64,000 bases of DNA from Clostridium acetobutylicum ATCC 824. Lineage in GTDB: Bacteria; Bacillota; Clostridia; Clostridiales; Clostridiaceae. The notes beneath the pieces are model-generated. The model worked only from the letters and a program-made list of their open reading frames with translations. It did not search any database and was not told the DNA's origin. A program made the position numbers and the translations under genes. The stretch covers positions 1,584,001-1,648,000 of the forward strand of contig NC_003030.1 of NCBI RefSeq assembly GCF_000008765.1. Direction: 5' to 3'. Of this stretch, positions 9,151-17,735 are shown in pieces; the first letter of the stretch is position 1; each line of letters begins with the position of its first letter.

Positions 9151-9289
9151 TTACGAAAAAGATCAATTCATATTCGAAATATTTTCTTTAGATAATGATT
9201 TTGCATTTAGTTTTCAGGATATAGAAAGATTAATTAAGTTACCATTCGGTGAAAATTGGTGTTATAAAAATCCAAAGAATTTACTATAA
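9146..9289 (+). pseudogene. Deleted second copy of the 165-aa immunity gene (3' part)
   Basis: From the VanZ-like stop codon onward the sequence matches the immunity gene at 6843-7152 but lacks an internal block. The two parts are joined at ATGATTTTG, a 9-mer that occurs twice in the intact copy (6890-6898 and 7058-7066), so a 168-bp in-frame deletion between short direct repeats explains it. The fragment reads DYEKDQFIFEIFSLDNDF then AFSFQDIERLIKLPFGENW to a stop, with no start codon or ribosome binding site. Several point differences show that it has diverged. Confidence 0.8.
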
Positions 9290-9308
9290 TATCATTTATA
9301 AAACTTTT

Positions 9309-9344
9309 AAAAGAGTAAGGATTTAGATAAACCTTACTCTTTTT
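9309..9344 (+). terminator. Terminator copy following the deleted immunity fragment
   Basis: The stem AAAAGAGTAAGG / CCTTACTCTTTT is followed by T. It is the diverged partner of the hairpin at 7173-7209 and its stem is longer and better paired. Confidence 0.75.
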
Positions 9345-9586
9345 GCGAGTTATAGAAGCTTCAAAACAAAAATTAGATGATTTATCTAAGATAGTATTTG
9401 ATGGAAAGAGTGTTGAATGGATGGAATATTGATAAGTTCATTATAAGTATTAAAAAGAATCCAACTGTTGATGAATATGCAAAAAATCGATTAAAATTCA
9501 AAGGATATATTGATGGCGAAACAGGGGAGATTACAAACTTTTTTTCCACACTAAATTGTATGGAGGTAAATGATGATAATAACTAA
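9343..9586 (+). pseudogene. Second orphan toxin-tip fragment, frameshifted
   Basis: The frame entered from the repeat reads LRVIEASKQKLDDLSK and stops at WMEY near 9438. A second frame from 9398 reads NGWNIDKFIISIKKNPTVDEYAKNRLKFKGYIDGETGEITNFFS and ends at 9586. Together they look like one toxin C-terminus broken by a frameshift. There is no usable start or ribosome binding site. A short ORF with a good site overlaps its end, the usual place for an immunity gene. Confidence 0.5.
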
Positions 9587-9647
9587 TAAAGAAGATATAA
9601 ATAAGTATATTAAATATTACAATGTAACTTCTTCTAATTATATTTAA
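9570..9647 (+). pseudogene. Start of a broken immunity gene (25 codons)
   Basis: GGAGG at 9562-9566 precedes ATG-ATG at 9570, and the frame overlaps the toxin fragment, as in the other two cassettes. It stops after 25 codons at a TAA in an AT-rich tract. No matching continuation is obvious in the other frames, so this is probably a decayed immunity gene. Confidence 0.35.
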
Positions 9648-9846
9648 TCAATTAAAAGAAGTTACTGAGAAAGAAATTTTGGTAAGTCGTACGCTGAGTT
9701 AGCTATTACTTATGAAAGAAGATTCACTGAATAAAAAATTCAATTAAGACCGTTAATTATAAAATTTTGATTTGATTCATCACAGAAATCAAAAGATTGC
9801 TTTGGAAGTTGAATATAATTTTGTTTTTTCGCAAAGTTCTTCAGTG

Positions 9847-9874
9847 TTGAAAAAATTTAAAATTCATGTATAAT
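9847..9874 (+). promoter_or_regulatory. Promoter of the tetracycline resistance operon
   Basis: TTGAAA (9847-9852), a 16-bp spacer and TATAAT (9869-9874) make a near-consensus sigma-A promoter, about 490 bp upstream of tetA(P). The long leader between them contains two intrinsic terminators and small ORFs, which fits control by transcription attenuation. Confidence 0.75.
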
Positions 9875-9928
9875 GTAAATATACTAAAATATAAATATGA
9901 AAAATATAAATGTAAAGGTGTTGTAAAT

Positions 9929-9955
9929 ATGCGCAAAGAGGTAGTTTTTAATTAA
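9929..9955 (+). CDS. Possible 8-codon leader peptide in tet leader
   Basis: ATG at 9929 follows AAAGGTGTTGTAAAT and encodes MRKEVVFN before a stop. Its place just after the promoter and upstream of two terminators would suit a ribosome-sensing leader peptide. It is too short to be sure. Confidence 0.25.
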   Translation: MRKEVVFN

Positions 9956-10081
9956 ACTAACTGAATAAGGATTATTTTAAAAAGTATGTGAAAAAAATCT
10001 TGAATAGCTCAAGGTTTATTTGTGTACTCAAAAATAATCAATATTATAATGAGCATGTTACATCTTTATTTGCAAAATAGC

Positions 10082-10109
10082 AAAACCGTGTTCTAGACAC
10101 GGTTTTTTT
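10082..10109 (+). terminator. First intrinsic terminator in the tet leader
   Basis: The stem AAAACCGTGT / ACACGGTTTT with a 5-nt loop is followed by a run of T. Lying between promoter and tetA(P), it should keep basal transcription low. Confidence 0.85.
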
Positions 10110-10229
10110 GGGTCTATTTTTGCTACATTTATAGATATGATATAATGCTTTAATTTGCATAATTTAGTCATAAGTTATATAAATTAAAGTTCTATATTTC
10201 ATGTTTATATTTAGGTTATATGATTATGA

Positions 10230-10266
10230 GGTTGTAAGTGAATTCGTTCATTTACGGCCTTTTTTA
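10230..10266 (+). terminator. Second intrinsic terminator (attenuator) in the tet leader
   Basis: A 13-bp stem GGTTGTAAGTGAA / TTCATTTACGGCC (three wobble pairs) with a TTCG tetraloop is followed by TTTTTT. It ends 15 bp before the ATG of the 28-codon leader peptide, so it is placed to act as a tetracycline-responsive attenuator. Confidence 0.8.
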
Positions 10267-10281
10267 TTTAAGGAGATTATT

Positions 10282-10368
10282 ATGATAATTTGTATATTTA
10301 AATATAAACCTTATGAAGAAAAAACAAATTTTTTAAGAAATATTAGGATGGTGATGACTAATGGTTAA
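10282..10368 (+). CDS. 28-aa leader peptide overlapping the tetA(P) start
   Basis: The sequence TTTAAGGAGATTATT gives a strong site before ATG 10282. The peptide reads MIICIFKYKPYEEKTNFLRN and ends at a TAA that overlaps the first codons of tetA(P). Translation of this ORF would couple to tetA(P), whose own site (AGGATGGTGA) is moderate. Whether it senses slow ribosomes is inference. Confidence 0.5.
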   Translation: MIICIFKYKPYEEKTNFLRNIRMVMTNG

Positions 10369-11626
10369 TAAACCTTCAGCATATAAAATTTATTTATTAT
10401 TTTCAGCTATTACAGCAATGGGTTTTTCATTGGTATCCACAGTTATGATAGTGTACCATATTGAAAATGTTCATTTAAATCCACTTCAGCTTATACTTGT
10501 TGGGACCACTTTAGAAGCAGCATGTTTTTTATTTGAAATTCCTACAGGTATAGTTGCAGACGTTTATAGTCGTAAATTATCTATTGTTATTGGTACAGTT
10601 TTAACGGGATTAGGATTTATTTTAGAAGGTTCTATTTCTAGTTTTATTTTCGTACTTGCAGCACAAATTGTATGGGGATTAGGTTCTACTTTTATAAGTG
10701 GATCTGTTGAAGCATGGATAGCCGAAGAAGAGAATACTAAAGAGTTGAATCAAATTTATATAAAGGGAGCACAAGTAGGACAGATAGGGTCAGTCATCGG
10801 AATAGTACTAAGTACTATAATAGCTAATTTTTCAGTAAGACTACCTATGATAGTTGGTGGGGTCTTATTTGTGATTTTTTCAATATTTTTAGCGATATAT
10901 ATGACAGAAAATAATTTTAAACCATCTGCTCCGGAAGGTTTAAATACTTTTAAAAAGATGGGATATACCTTTAAATCTGGTCTTGATATTATAAAACGTA
11001 AAGCTATGGTTATGATTTTGCTTTCTGTAACTTTATTTTATGGATTGTCTAGTGAAGGTTATGATAGACTTTCTAATGCACACTTTTTACAAGACACTAT
11101 ACTTCCTAGGCTTTGGAACCTTAAACCAGTAACTTGGTTTGGAATTTTTGGAGTATTAGGAATGATATTGAGTGTTATAGCAATGCGCCTTATGGAAAAT
11201 AAGCTTAGGAATGATTATAAAAATAAGAATGGAAAGCTGCTGTTGTATATAAATGTATTTTATATATTATTTATGTTGGTATTTGCTATTACAAGGAACT
11301 TTGGTTTAATGTTAATAGCTTATTTAGCAACAAATACACTTAGAACTATAAATGAGCCTATATTCAGTGCATGGTTAAATGGTCATATAGATGATAAGGC
11401 TAGAGCTACTATACTTTCTATAAATGGACAAATAAATGCCTTAGGTCAAATTTTAGGCGGACCAATTATAGGAATAATAGCTACAAATATATCAATAAGT
11501 ATCGGTATAGCGTGTACTTCATTATTATTAACACCAGTATTAGTGCTATATGTTATTTCAATGATAATGGATAAAAAAATCGCTAATAAAGTTGGAGGTG
11601 GTGGGAACTATGAAGAAAATAATTAA
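10361..11626 (+). CDS. tetA(P): Tetracycline efflux MFS transporter TetA(P)
   Basis: This 421-residue MFS protein has about 12 hydrophobic segments and exports tetracycline across the membrane. The family motif A variant GIVADVYSRK lies between TM2 and TM3 (residues 65-75). Identification rests on the length (TetA(P) is 420 aa) and above all on the downstream gene, a 652-residue ribosomal protection protein whose ATG lies inside the tetA(P) 3' end. The 17-bp overlap is the arrangement described for the Clostridium perfringens tet(P) operon. Expression is probably controlled by the leader terminators upstream. The sequence has probably diverged from the reference allele, so the variant name is not certain. 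Confidence 0.85.
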   Translation: MVNKPSAYKIYLLFSAITAMGFSLVSTVMIVYHIENVHLNPLQLILVGTTLEAACFLFEIPTGIVADVYSRKLSIVIGTVLTGLGFILEGSISSFIFVLAAQIVWGLGSTFISGSVEAWIAEEENTKELNQIYIKGAQVGQIGSVIGIVLSTIIANFSVRLPMIVGGVLFVIFSIFLAIYMTENNFKPSAPEGLNTFKKMGYTFKSGLDIIKRKAMVMILLSVTLFYGLSSEGYDRLSNAHFLQDTILPRLWNLKPVTWFGIFGVLGMILSVIAMRLMENKLRNDYKNKNGKLLLYINVFYILFMLVFAITRNFGLMLIAYLATNTLRTINEPIFSAWLNGHIDDKARATILSINGQINALGQILGGPIIGIIATNISISIGIACTSLLLTPVLVLYVISMIMDKKIANKVGGGGNYEENN

Positions 11627-13568
11627 TATAGGTATTGTTGCCCACGTAGATGCAGGAAAAACTACTATAACAGAAAACTTATTATATTACAGTGGCGCTA
11701 TAAAATCAGTTGGAAGTGTCGATTCAGGTAACACACAAACAGATTCCATGGAGCTTGAACGTAAGAGAGGAATTACTATTAAATCATCAACCATATCCTT
11801 CAATTGGAATGATGTTAAAATAAATATTATTGATACTCCAGGGCATGTAGATTTTATTTCAGAAGTTGAACGTTCACTAAGTGTTTTAGATGGAGCGATA
11901 ATAGTTATATCTGGAGTAGAGGGAATTCAATCGCAAACAAGAATATTATTTAACACATTAAAGGAGTTAAACATTCCAACAATAATTTTTGTGAATAAGT
12001 TGGATAGAATTGGAGCAGATTTCAATAAAGTATTTGAAGAGATAAAAAAGAATATATCAAATAGAGTAGTTAGACTACAAGAAGCATATGATATGGGAAG
12101 TAAAGATGTTTATATAAGAAATTTATCCGATATATGTCCGATAAATAATGATGCAGTTGATGTTATATCAGATTTAGATGAAGTTTTTTTAGAAAGATAT
12201 ATAAGTGGAGTAGAACCTAATAAAGAAGAAGTACAAGAAAAACTTTCCTTATACGCAAGAGAAGGAAGCTTATATCCAGTATTTTGTGGTGCCGCAGCAA
12301 TTGGACTTGGCATTGGAGATTTATTAGATGGAATTTGTAGTTATCTCCCATTTGCAGGGGATGAGTGTGAAGGGAATTTATCAGGAGTAGTGTTTAAAAT
12401 TGAAAGAACAAGCACTAATGAAAAAAAGGTTTATGTAAGGTTATTTGGAGGAAGAGTATCTGTAAGAGATAGAATTCAAGTACCTAGTAAGGAGATAGTA
12501 GAAAAAGTAAAGAAAATTAATAGTTTAGAAAATGGTAGAATTATTGAGACACAAAGTATAGAAGCAGGGGATATAGGAATTTTATATGGACTTACAGATT
12601 TCCAAGTTGGAGATGTTATTGGGGTTTCAAATAATAAAATTAAAAATATATCTATAGCTAAACCAACGTTAAAAACAACGATTTCTGCAATTGATAAAGA
12701 AGAAAATCAAGAGCTATTTAAAGCATTAACATTACTTGCAGAGGAAGATCCATTATTAGAATTAGAGATGAATGATATTGATGAGGAGATTTATGTTAAC
12801 TTATTCGGCGAAGTTCAGATGGAAATATTAAGTTCTATATTAGATGGTTTATATGGAATAAAAGTAGAATTTTCTAATATTCAGACTATCTATAAGGAAA
12901 AACCTAAAGGTGTTGGGATGTCAATAATGCGTATGCAGGAAGATTTAAATCCTTTCTGGGCAACAGTAGCATTGAAAATAGAACCAAAAGGGAGAGGTGA
13001 AGGGCTTAGGTATATTTCTAATGTTTCGGTAGGATCATTACCAAAATCTTTTCAAAATGCAATTGAAGAAGCAGTTGTTAAGACAAGTAAACAAGGATTA
13101 TTTGGATGGGAGGTTACGGATGCAAAAGTTACACTTACCTGCGGTGAATTTTTTAGTCCAGCTAGCACTCCGTCAGATTTTAGAAATGTGACACCCATGG
13201 TATTCATGGAAGCATTATATAGAGCGCAAACTGTTTTATTAGAGCCATTATATGAGTTTGAGTTAAGAATTCCTCAAGATGTTTTAAGTAAAGCAATTTG
13301 GGATTTAGAAACAATGAGGGCGATCTTTGATAGTCCTATTGTTATAGGGGATGAATTTTCAATAAGGGGACTAATTCCAGTAGAGAATTCTAAAGAATAT
13401 AAAATGAAAATAGCTTCATACACAAAAGGTAAAGGAATGTTTACAACAAAATTTTATGGCTATAAGGAAGTCTCAGCTAAATTTGCAAAAGCACGTCCAA
13501 AGACAACGTATGATCCATTAAATAAAAAAGAGTATTTGCTTTATAAATTAAACGCAATTAGAGACTAA
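11610..13568 (+). CDS. tetB(P): Tetracycline ribosomal protection protein TetB(P)
   Basis: This EF-G-like GTPase of 652 residues displaces tetracycline from the 30S A site. It has G1 AHVDAGKTT (residues 11-19), RGIT, DTPGH and NKLD motifs in order, then the EF-G domains II-V and a lysine-rich C-terminus. I chose ATG 11610 because it gives the 652-residue length known for TetB(P), starts with MKKIINIGIVAHVDAGKT as family members do, and has GGAGGTGGTGGGA just upstream inside tetA(P). The overlap with tetA(P) is 17 bp. It belongs with Tet(M)/Tet(O)-class proteins. A terminator follows the stop. Confidence 0.93.
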   Translation: MKKIINIGIVAHVDAGKTTITENLLYYSGAIKSVGSVDSGNTQTDSMELERKRGITIKSSTISFNWNDVKINIIDTPGHVDFISEVERSLSVLDGAIIVISGVEGIQSQTRILFNTLKELNIPTIIFVNKLDRIGADFNKVFEEIKKNISNRVVRLQEAYDMGSKDVYIRNLSDICPINNDAVDVISDLDEVFLERYISGVEPNKEEVQEKLSLYAREGSLYPVFCGAAAIGLGIGDLLDGICSYLPFAGDECEGNLSGVVFKIERTSTNEKKVYVRLFGGRVSVRDRIQVPSKEIVEKVKKINSLENGRIIETQSIEAGDIGILYGLTDFQVGDVIGVSNNKIKNISIAKPTLKTTISAIDKEENQELFKALTLLAEEDPLLELEMNDIDEEIYVNLFGEVQMEILSSILDGLYGIKVEFSNIQTIYKEKPKGVGMSIMRMQEDLNPFWATVALKIEPKGRGEGLRYISNVSVGSLPKSFQNAIEEAVVKTSKQGLFGWEVTDAKVTLTCGEFFSPASTPSDFRNVTPMVFMEALYRAQTVLLEPLYEFELRIPQDVLSKAIWDLETMRAIFDSPIVIGDEFSIRGLIPVENSKEYKMKIASYTKGKGMFTTKFYGYKEVSAKFAKARPKTTYDPLNKKEYLLYKLNAIRD

Positions 13569-13593
13569 ATTTTAAATAATTATATTTTATATG

Positions 13594-13623
13594 TTCCCTC
13601 AAACTAATGGTTTGAGGGAATTT
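13594..13623 (+). terminator. Terminator of the tet(P) operon
   Basis: A perfect 11-bp stem TTCCCTCAAAC / GTTTGAGGGAA with a TAATG loop is followed by TTT. Confidence 0.85.
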
Positions 13624-13888
13624 CGTTTATTAAAAAGCATGTTTAGGTTTTATAACAAGAATGGAGAGAAAAGGAAAGTTTAAAAATGTCCACAAATAAA
13701 GGATTTACCGGCACCTGACTTTTCTTACTCAACTTAACATACAATCGAACGGGTATATTGACTTTATGTCCGTATCACCCGCTCAAATATACCATTTGTC
13801 TACAGTCTGAAAGCGTTATTTCTAAGACTCGAAACACTTGTGAATAAATTTTACATATGGTAGTATTTTGTTAAAAGGAGGAATCAAT
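13624..13888. other. Intergenic segment with a foreign-looking core
   Basis: About 265 bp with no convincing gene. The core, roughly 13690-13840, is clearly richer in G+C than its surroundings and includes CGAACGGGTATATTGAC and CCGTATCACCCGCTC. On the minus strand a stretch of about 30 codons is open (GHKVNIPVRLYVKLSKKSQ), basic and without a start. It may be the scar of the element that brought the tet genes. Confidence 0.4.
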
Positions 13889-14047
13889 ATGCATAATCAT
13901 ACTTATTTCCAAGAACGTATCGACAGGTTGGCAATGCTGTATATGGAACATCATTATGATATTAAATCAATGCCAATTGAAGAATTTGTAAAGACATTCG
14001 ATAACATTTGCAATGAAATAACCGATTTTCTTAACTCTTCTAAATAA
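13889..14047 (+). CDS. Small 52-aa protein, unknown
   Basis: AAAAGGAGGAA lies 6 bp before the ATG, so translation is likely. The 52-residue product is helical and acidic, reads MHNHTYFQERIDRLAMLYMEHHYD and has no known motif that I can name. Small genes of this kind are common as accessory genes in conjugative transposons, and it follows the tet operon and the foreign-looking segment, so it may belong to the same transferred block. After it, 14048-14348 contains no gene that I can support. Confidence 0.6.
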   Translation: MHNHTYFQERIDRLAMLYMEHHYDIKSMPIEEFVKTFDNICNEITDFLNSSK

Positions 14048-14348
14048 TTGTCAATTCCTCCTAATAATATGTAAAACATATTGTGATTACCATTAATTGG
14101 TGTGAATATTACTGTTATCAAATTAATTACGTTTGCTGCAAAATTTTTTGAATTATTCAAATATGTTAAGATGTACTTTTGTACTATTATTTTCAGCTTT
14201 ACTTGCAAATATATGTAGGTGCTATATCCTAGTAATTATAATTAGATTAACAAATAAAGTGACAAAAATCTAAAAACATATATGAAACGCATAAGTTTTT
14301 AAGTTGAACTGGTCTTACTATATTTTTGAAATGAAAGGGTGATATCAT

Positions 14349-15083
14349 ATGAAATTTAAAACTGTTGGCAATCCTAATGGACCTAAGATATTACTTATAC
14401 ATCCTATGTTTGCAACTTCAGAATGTTTTGTTAATTTAGTAGAGTATTTAAAAGAAGACTATTTTGTAATTACCCCAACTTTAGATGGACATGACATAAA
14501 TGAAAATTCTATATTTTTATCAGTTGAAGACGAAGGGAATAAAGTGCTTGCTTATTTGAAGGATAATAGTATTAAAGAATTAGATTTTATGTTGGGGACA
14601 TCCTTAGGTGCTATCATTGCATTTGAAATATATAAAAGAAATGAAATTCGTATAAATAAGGTATATTTGGACGGAGGACCATTCTTTAAATTTGGAGCAT
14701 TATTACAGAAAGTTGCAGCAAAAAAATTTTGTAATATTTGTAGTGAGGTACGACAAAACCCTCAAAAGGCTATTAACAAAATAGAAAGGTTATTTAAAGG
14801 ACTAGGCAATGAAATGTGTGAGGTAGCTTGCCATATAACAGAAGAAAGCATTAAAAATTTGGCACATGCTTGCTATAGTTTTACATTACCTAATTTAAAG
14901 CCAGTAGAACAGAAATCTGTTGTTTTCCTATATGGGACTAAAGAACCAGCACGTTTTTGTATTTTTAGATTGAGAAAATATAAATATAGTCGTATTATTA
15001 AAAAAAATGGTTTTAGTCATTGTGGTTATCTATTATCTTATCCCAAAGAGTATGCAGAAATGCTTAAGGAGAATACTCAATAA
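14349..15083 (+). CDS. Alpha/beta-hydrolase family protein
   Basis: The 244-residue protein has the alpha/beta-hydrolase plan: a strand and oxyanion region KILLIHPMFAT near residue 15, nucleophile elbow GTSLGA (Ser around residue 84) and a late His in GFSHCGY (around residue 222). Substrate unknown. The N-terminal half of the fold is clear and the lid region is short. The site AAAGGGTGATATC precedes ATG. It converges with an AraC-type gene on the other strand. A related hydrolase (GCSLGG elbow) lies at 34550-35317. Confidence 0.8.
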   Translation: MKFKTVGNPNGPKILLIHPMFATSECFVNLVEYLKEDYFVITPTLDGHDINENSIFLSVEDEGNKVLAYLKDNSIKELDFMLGTSLGAIIAFEIYKRNEIRINKVYLDGGPFFKFGALLQKVAAKKFCNICSEVRQNPQKAINKIERLFKGLGNEMCEVACHITEESIKNLAHACYSFTLPNLKPVEQKSVVFLYGTKEPARFCIFRLRKYKYSRIIKKNGFSHCGYLLSYPKEYAEMLKENTQ

Positions 15084-15104
15084 AAATGCGGATTTGAAAA
15101 AAGC

Positions 15105-15147
15105 AAAAAACGTAGCATGTATTCCAATTTGAGTTCTACATGCCACG
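15105..15147 (-). terminator. Terminator of the AraC-family gene
   Basis: On the minus strand the 11-bp stem CGTGGCATGTA / TACATGCTACG (one mismatch) is followed by TTTTTT. Confidence 0.7.
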
Positions 15148-15151
15148 CTCC

Positions 15152-16039
15152 TTAAATAATCTTCGAAAAATGTCCGGCATACAATTTTCTGTATTTTGTA
15201 GGTGTCATATCATAATGTTTTTTAAATAGACGGCTGAAATAATTATTATTGTCAAATCCGCATTTTATTGCAATTTCTGTAATGTTTAAATCCGTTTGCT
15301 TTAGGTAATTAGTTGATTTATATAATCTAATTCCATTTATGTAATCCGTAGTAGTTTTACCAGTCATTTGCTTAAAGGTTCTGCAAAAATGATGTGTAGA
15401 GAAATTGACGCAATCTGCAAGTTCATTTAGAGTAAGCTTTTCAGTATATTTTTCTTCAATTAAACGAAATACACACTGAAATTTATTTAAAATACGTTTT
15501 CTTTCCTCAAATTCATTTTCATTTAGTATCTTATCTACGTATCCTCTCAATAAATAGACAATTAGTTGATAAATATTGGCTTTTACAGCAAGCTCATATC
15601 CAATATTTTTGCTGGAATATTCTTTTAATATGGTTTTAATACATTCTAGAATCTGCAAATCATTTTCAATTAGATTTTTAAAGGTAATACGATTTAATGC
15701 TAAAGGAGCAAGATATTTGGTTTGCAGTAAATCTTCTTTATTACTAAAAAGGAAAGTAGGTTCAATACGAATTGTATAAAATTTTAAATTGTTTGAATGG
15801 CTTTCTAAATAGTGTAGTTCATTACTATTTATAATAGCAATACTCCCGGTTGTTACATCAAACTTATTTTGTGCGCATTCAAGGTAGGCTGTGCCAGCAG
15901 TAAAATAATAAATCTGTAAATGTTCATGCCAATGCCTTTTGAAATTTTCACCATTTAATATGTCGTCTTTAAAAAATATATCTACAAAACAATCTTCTTT
16001 TTTACTTTTTCTATCAAAATAAGTACTTTTATCATTCAT
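15152..16039 (-). CDS. AraC-family transcriptional regulator with cupin sensor domain
   Basis: The 295-residue protein has an N-terminal cupin-like ligand domain (residues 20-110; HWHEHLQIYYFTAGTA) and a C-terminal pair of AraC helix-turn-helix motifs (residues 190-290), with the signature FSTHHFCRTFKQMTGKTTTDY and IAIKCGFDNNNYFSRLFKK. The ligand is unknown. It is divergent from the DHA2 efflux gene at 16181 across a 141-bp promoter region, so it is probably the local regulator of that pump. Confidence 0.88.
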   Translation of the reverse strand: MNDKSTYFDRKSKKEDCFVDIFFKDDILNGENFKRHWHEHLQIYYFTAGTAYLECAQNKFDVTTGSIAIINSNELHYLESHSNNLKFYTIRIEPTFLFSNKEDLLQTKYLAPLALNRITFKNLIENDLQILECIKTILKEYSSKNIGYELAVKANIYQLIVYLLRGYVDKILNENEFEERKRILNKFQCVFRLIEEKYTEKLTLNELADCVNFSTHHFCRTFKQMTGKTTTDYINGIRLYKSTNYLKQTDLNITEIAIKCGFDNNNYFSRLFKKHYDMTPTKYRKLYAGHFSKII

Positions 16040-16180
16040 AAATTTACCTCAAATCAATATTGTGCTAATAATAAGCAACACAGTTCTTTTAAATACTGGT
16101 ATATAAGAATATTATATGGAATGTAATAAGCATTGTAAATAGCGAAATAGTGCTAAGTATTTTTAAGATGGAGGGTAAAA

Positions 16181-17617
16181 ATGAAAAAAGATTATTTAAG
16201 AAATGACAATAAACAAAGAAATATTGTTTTACTTGTTGTTATTGCTATGACATTTATGGCTACCTTAGATTCCAGCATAGTAAATGTGGCACTGCCAGTG
16301 TTGTCTAGTAAACTGAATGTGCCACTAGCGTCTATTGAATGGATAGTCACAAGTTATTCAATTGTTATATGTTCAACATTACTATTTTTCGGAAGACTTG
16401 GCGATATTATTGGAAAAACAAAGGTATTTCAAGTCGGTACCATAGTATTTACTATTGCGTCTATGCTATGTGGATTTAGCAGTTCTTTTATCTTACTTAT
16501 TGTATGCCGATTTATTCAAGGAATAGGTGCTTCTGCCTATATGGCAAATAATCATGGTATTATAACTGAATTATTTGAAAAAGAAAAGAGAGGTAAGGCA
16601 TTAGGTATATTAGTTACTGCTGTTGCTATCGGAAATATGCTTGGTCCATCAGTCGGAGGAGTAATTTTATCTTTATTAAATTGGAATGCTATTTTCTTCA
16701 TTAATGTTCCAATTGGTATTATTGTTTTTATTTTAGGAATTAAATTTCTTCCAGTAAGTAAAAGAAATCCTGAAAGAATGGATAAAAAAGGTGCGTTACT
16801 TCAATTTTTAGGAACCACATTATTATTTGGTTCATTAATTGCTTCACAACAAATAGGATTTTTTAATCCTTATATGATGGTAGGAATTTTGTTTGCTTTT
16901 ATTTTTATTATATGGTTTTTAATGTTAGAGAGGAAACAGAAACAGCCACTGCTTGACCTTACAATTTTTAAGAATATGCAATTCTCATTGAATCTACTTT
17001 GTGCACTTACATCATTTGTTTGTATTGCAGCTTCAAGCATTTTGATTCCTTTTTATTTGCAAAATACATTAAAACTTTCACCAATTCAAGCAGGAATTTT
17101 TATGATGTTATCTCCGTTTATACTAGCGGTTTTTTCTCCGATTTTTGGGAGTATTTCTGACAAGGTTGAATCTGAAAAAATTATTTTAATTGGTTTATTT
17201 GTAATGAGTGTAGGCTTTTTCTTAATGTCAAGACTTTCGGAACATTCTCTTATTGTTTTTTGTGCTATTTTTATTTCTACAATGGCAGTTGGACAGGCGC
17301 TGTTCCAACCAGCTAATAATGCCTTAATTATGTCCACTTGTTCTAAAAATAAGCTTGGAATAGTAGGAAGCGTAAATTCGCTTGTACGAAATTTAGGACA
17401 GATAGTAGGAATCACTCTTTCTACAACTTTGCTTTATAGTTTTATGAGCTATAAAATAGGGTACCGAGTTTATGATTACATTAAAGGTAAAGATTTTGTA
17501 TTTGTGTATGGAATGAGAAACGTTTATCTTATACTTGTAGTTCTTTGTTTACTTGGTGCGTTACTAACAGCCTTAAGAATTTTCAAAACAGCTAAAAGTA
17601 GAAATATTAAAAATTAA
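16181..17617 (+). CDS. DHA2-type (14-TM) MFS drug efflux transporter
   Basis: The 478-residue membrane protein belongs to the EmrB/QacA group of proton-driven exporters. It has the DHA2 opening MTFMATLDSSIVNVALP, motif A GRLGDIIGKTKVF and motif C GNMLGPSVGGVIL, with about 14 hydrophobic segments. The substrate is unknown. A GGAGGG site precedes ATG. The divergent AraC-family gene is the likely regulator. Confidence 0.88.
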   Translation: MKKDYLRNDNKQRNIVLLVVIAMTFMATLDSSIVNVALPVLSSKLNVPLASIEWIVTSYSIVICSTLLFFGRLGDIIGKTKVFQVGTIVFTIASMLCGFSSSFILLIVCRFIQGIGASAYMANNHGIITELFEKEKRGKALGILVTAVAIGNMLGPSVGGVILSLLNWNAIFFINVPIGIIVFILGIKFLPVSKRNPERMDKKGALLQFLGTTLLFGSLIASQQIGFFNPYMMVGILFAFIFIIWFLMLERKQKQPLLDLTIFKNMQFSLNLLCALTSFVCIAASSILIPFYLQNTLKLSPIQAGIFMMLSPFILAVFSPIFGSISDKVESEKIILIGLFVMSVGFFLMSRLSEHSLIVFCAIFISTMAVGQALFQPANNALIMSTCSKNKLGIVGSVNSLVRNLGQIVGITLSTTLLYSFMSYKIGYRVYDYIKGKDFVFVYGMRNVYLILVVLCLLGALLTALRIFKTAKSRNIKN

Positions 17618-17735
17618 AATTAGTTTTACATGTGGTAAAATTTGTAATGATTTGATATAATTAAATACAAGATTTGTGATAAATAATCAATATTTAAATT
17701 ATTGGGCCATGATAGGAAAAGAGCGGGATGTAATA

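Larger units (their letters stand above)
9146..9382 (+). repeat. Diverged direct repeat of 6841-7249
   Basis: The repeat covers the immunity 3' end, the terminator hairpin and the first codons of the following toxin fragment (copy 1 CGAGTTGTAGAAATTGCAAA, copy 2 CGAGTTATAGAAGCTTCAAA). Copy 2 lacks 168 bp relative to copy 1. After 9382 the two copies diverge into different toxin tips, as expected when cassettes recombine in a shared segment. Confidence 0.8.
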
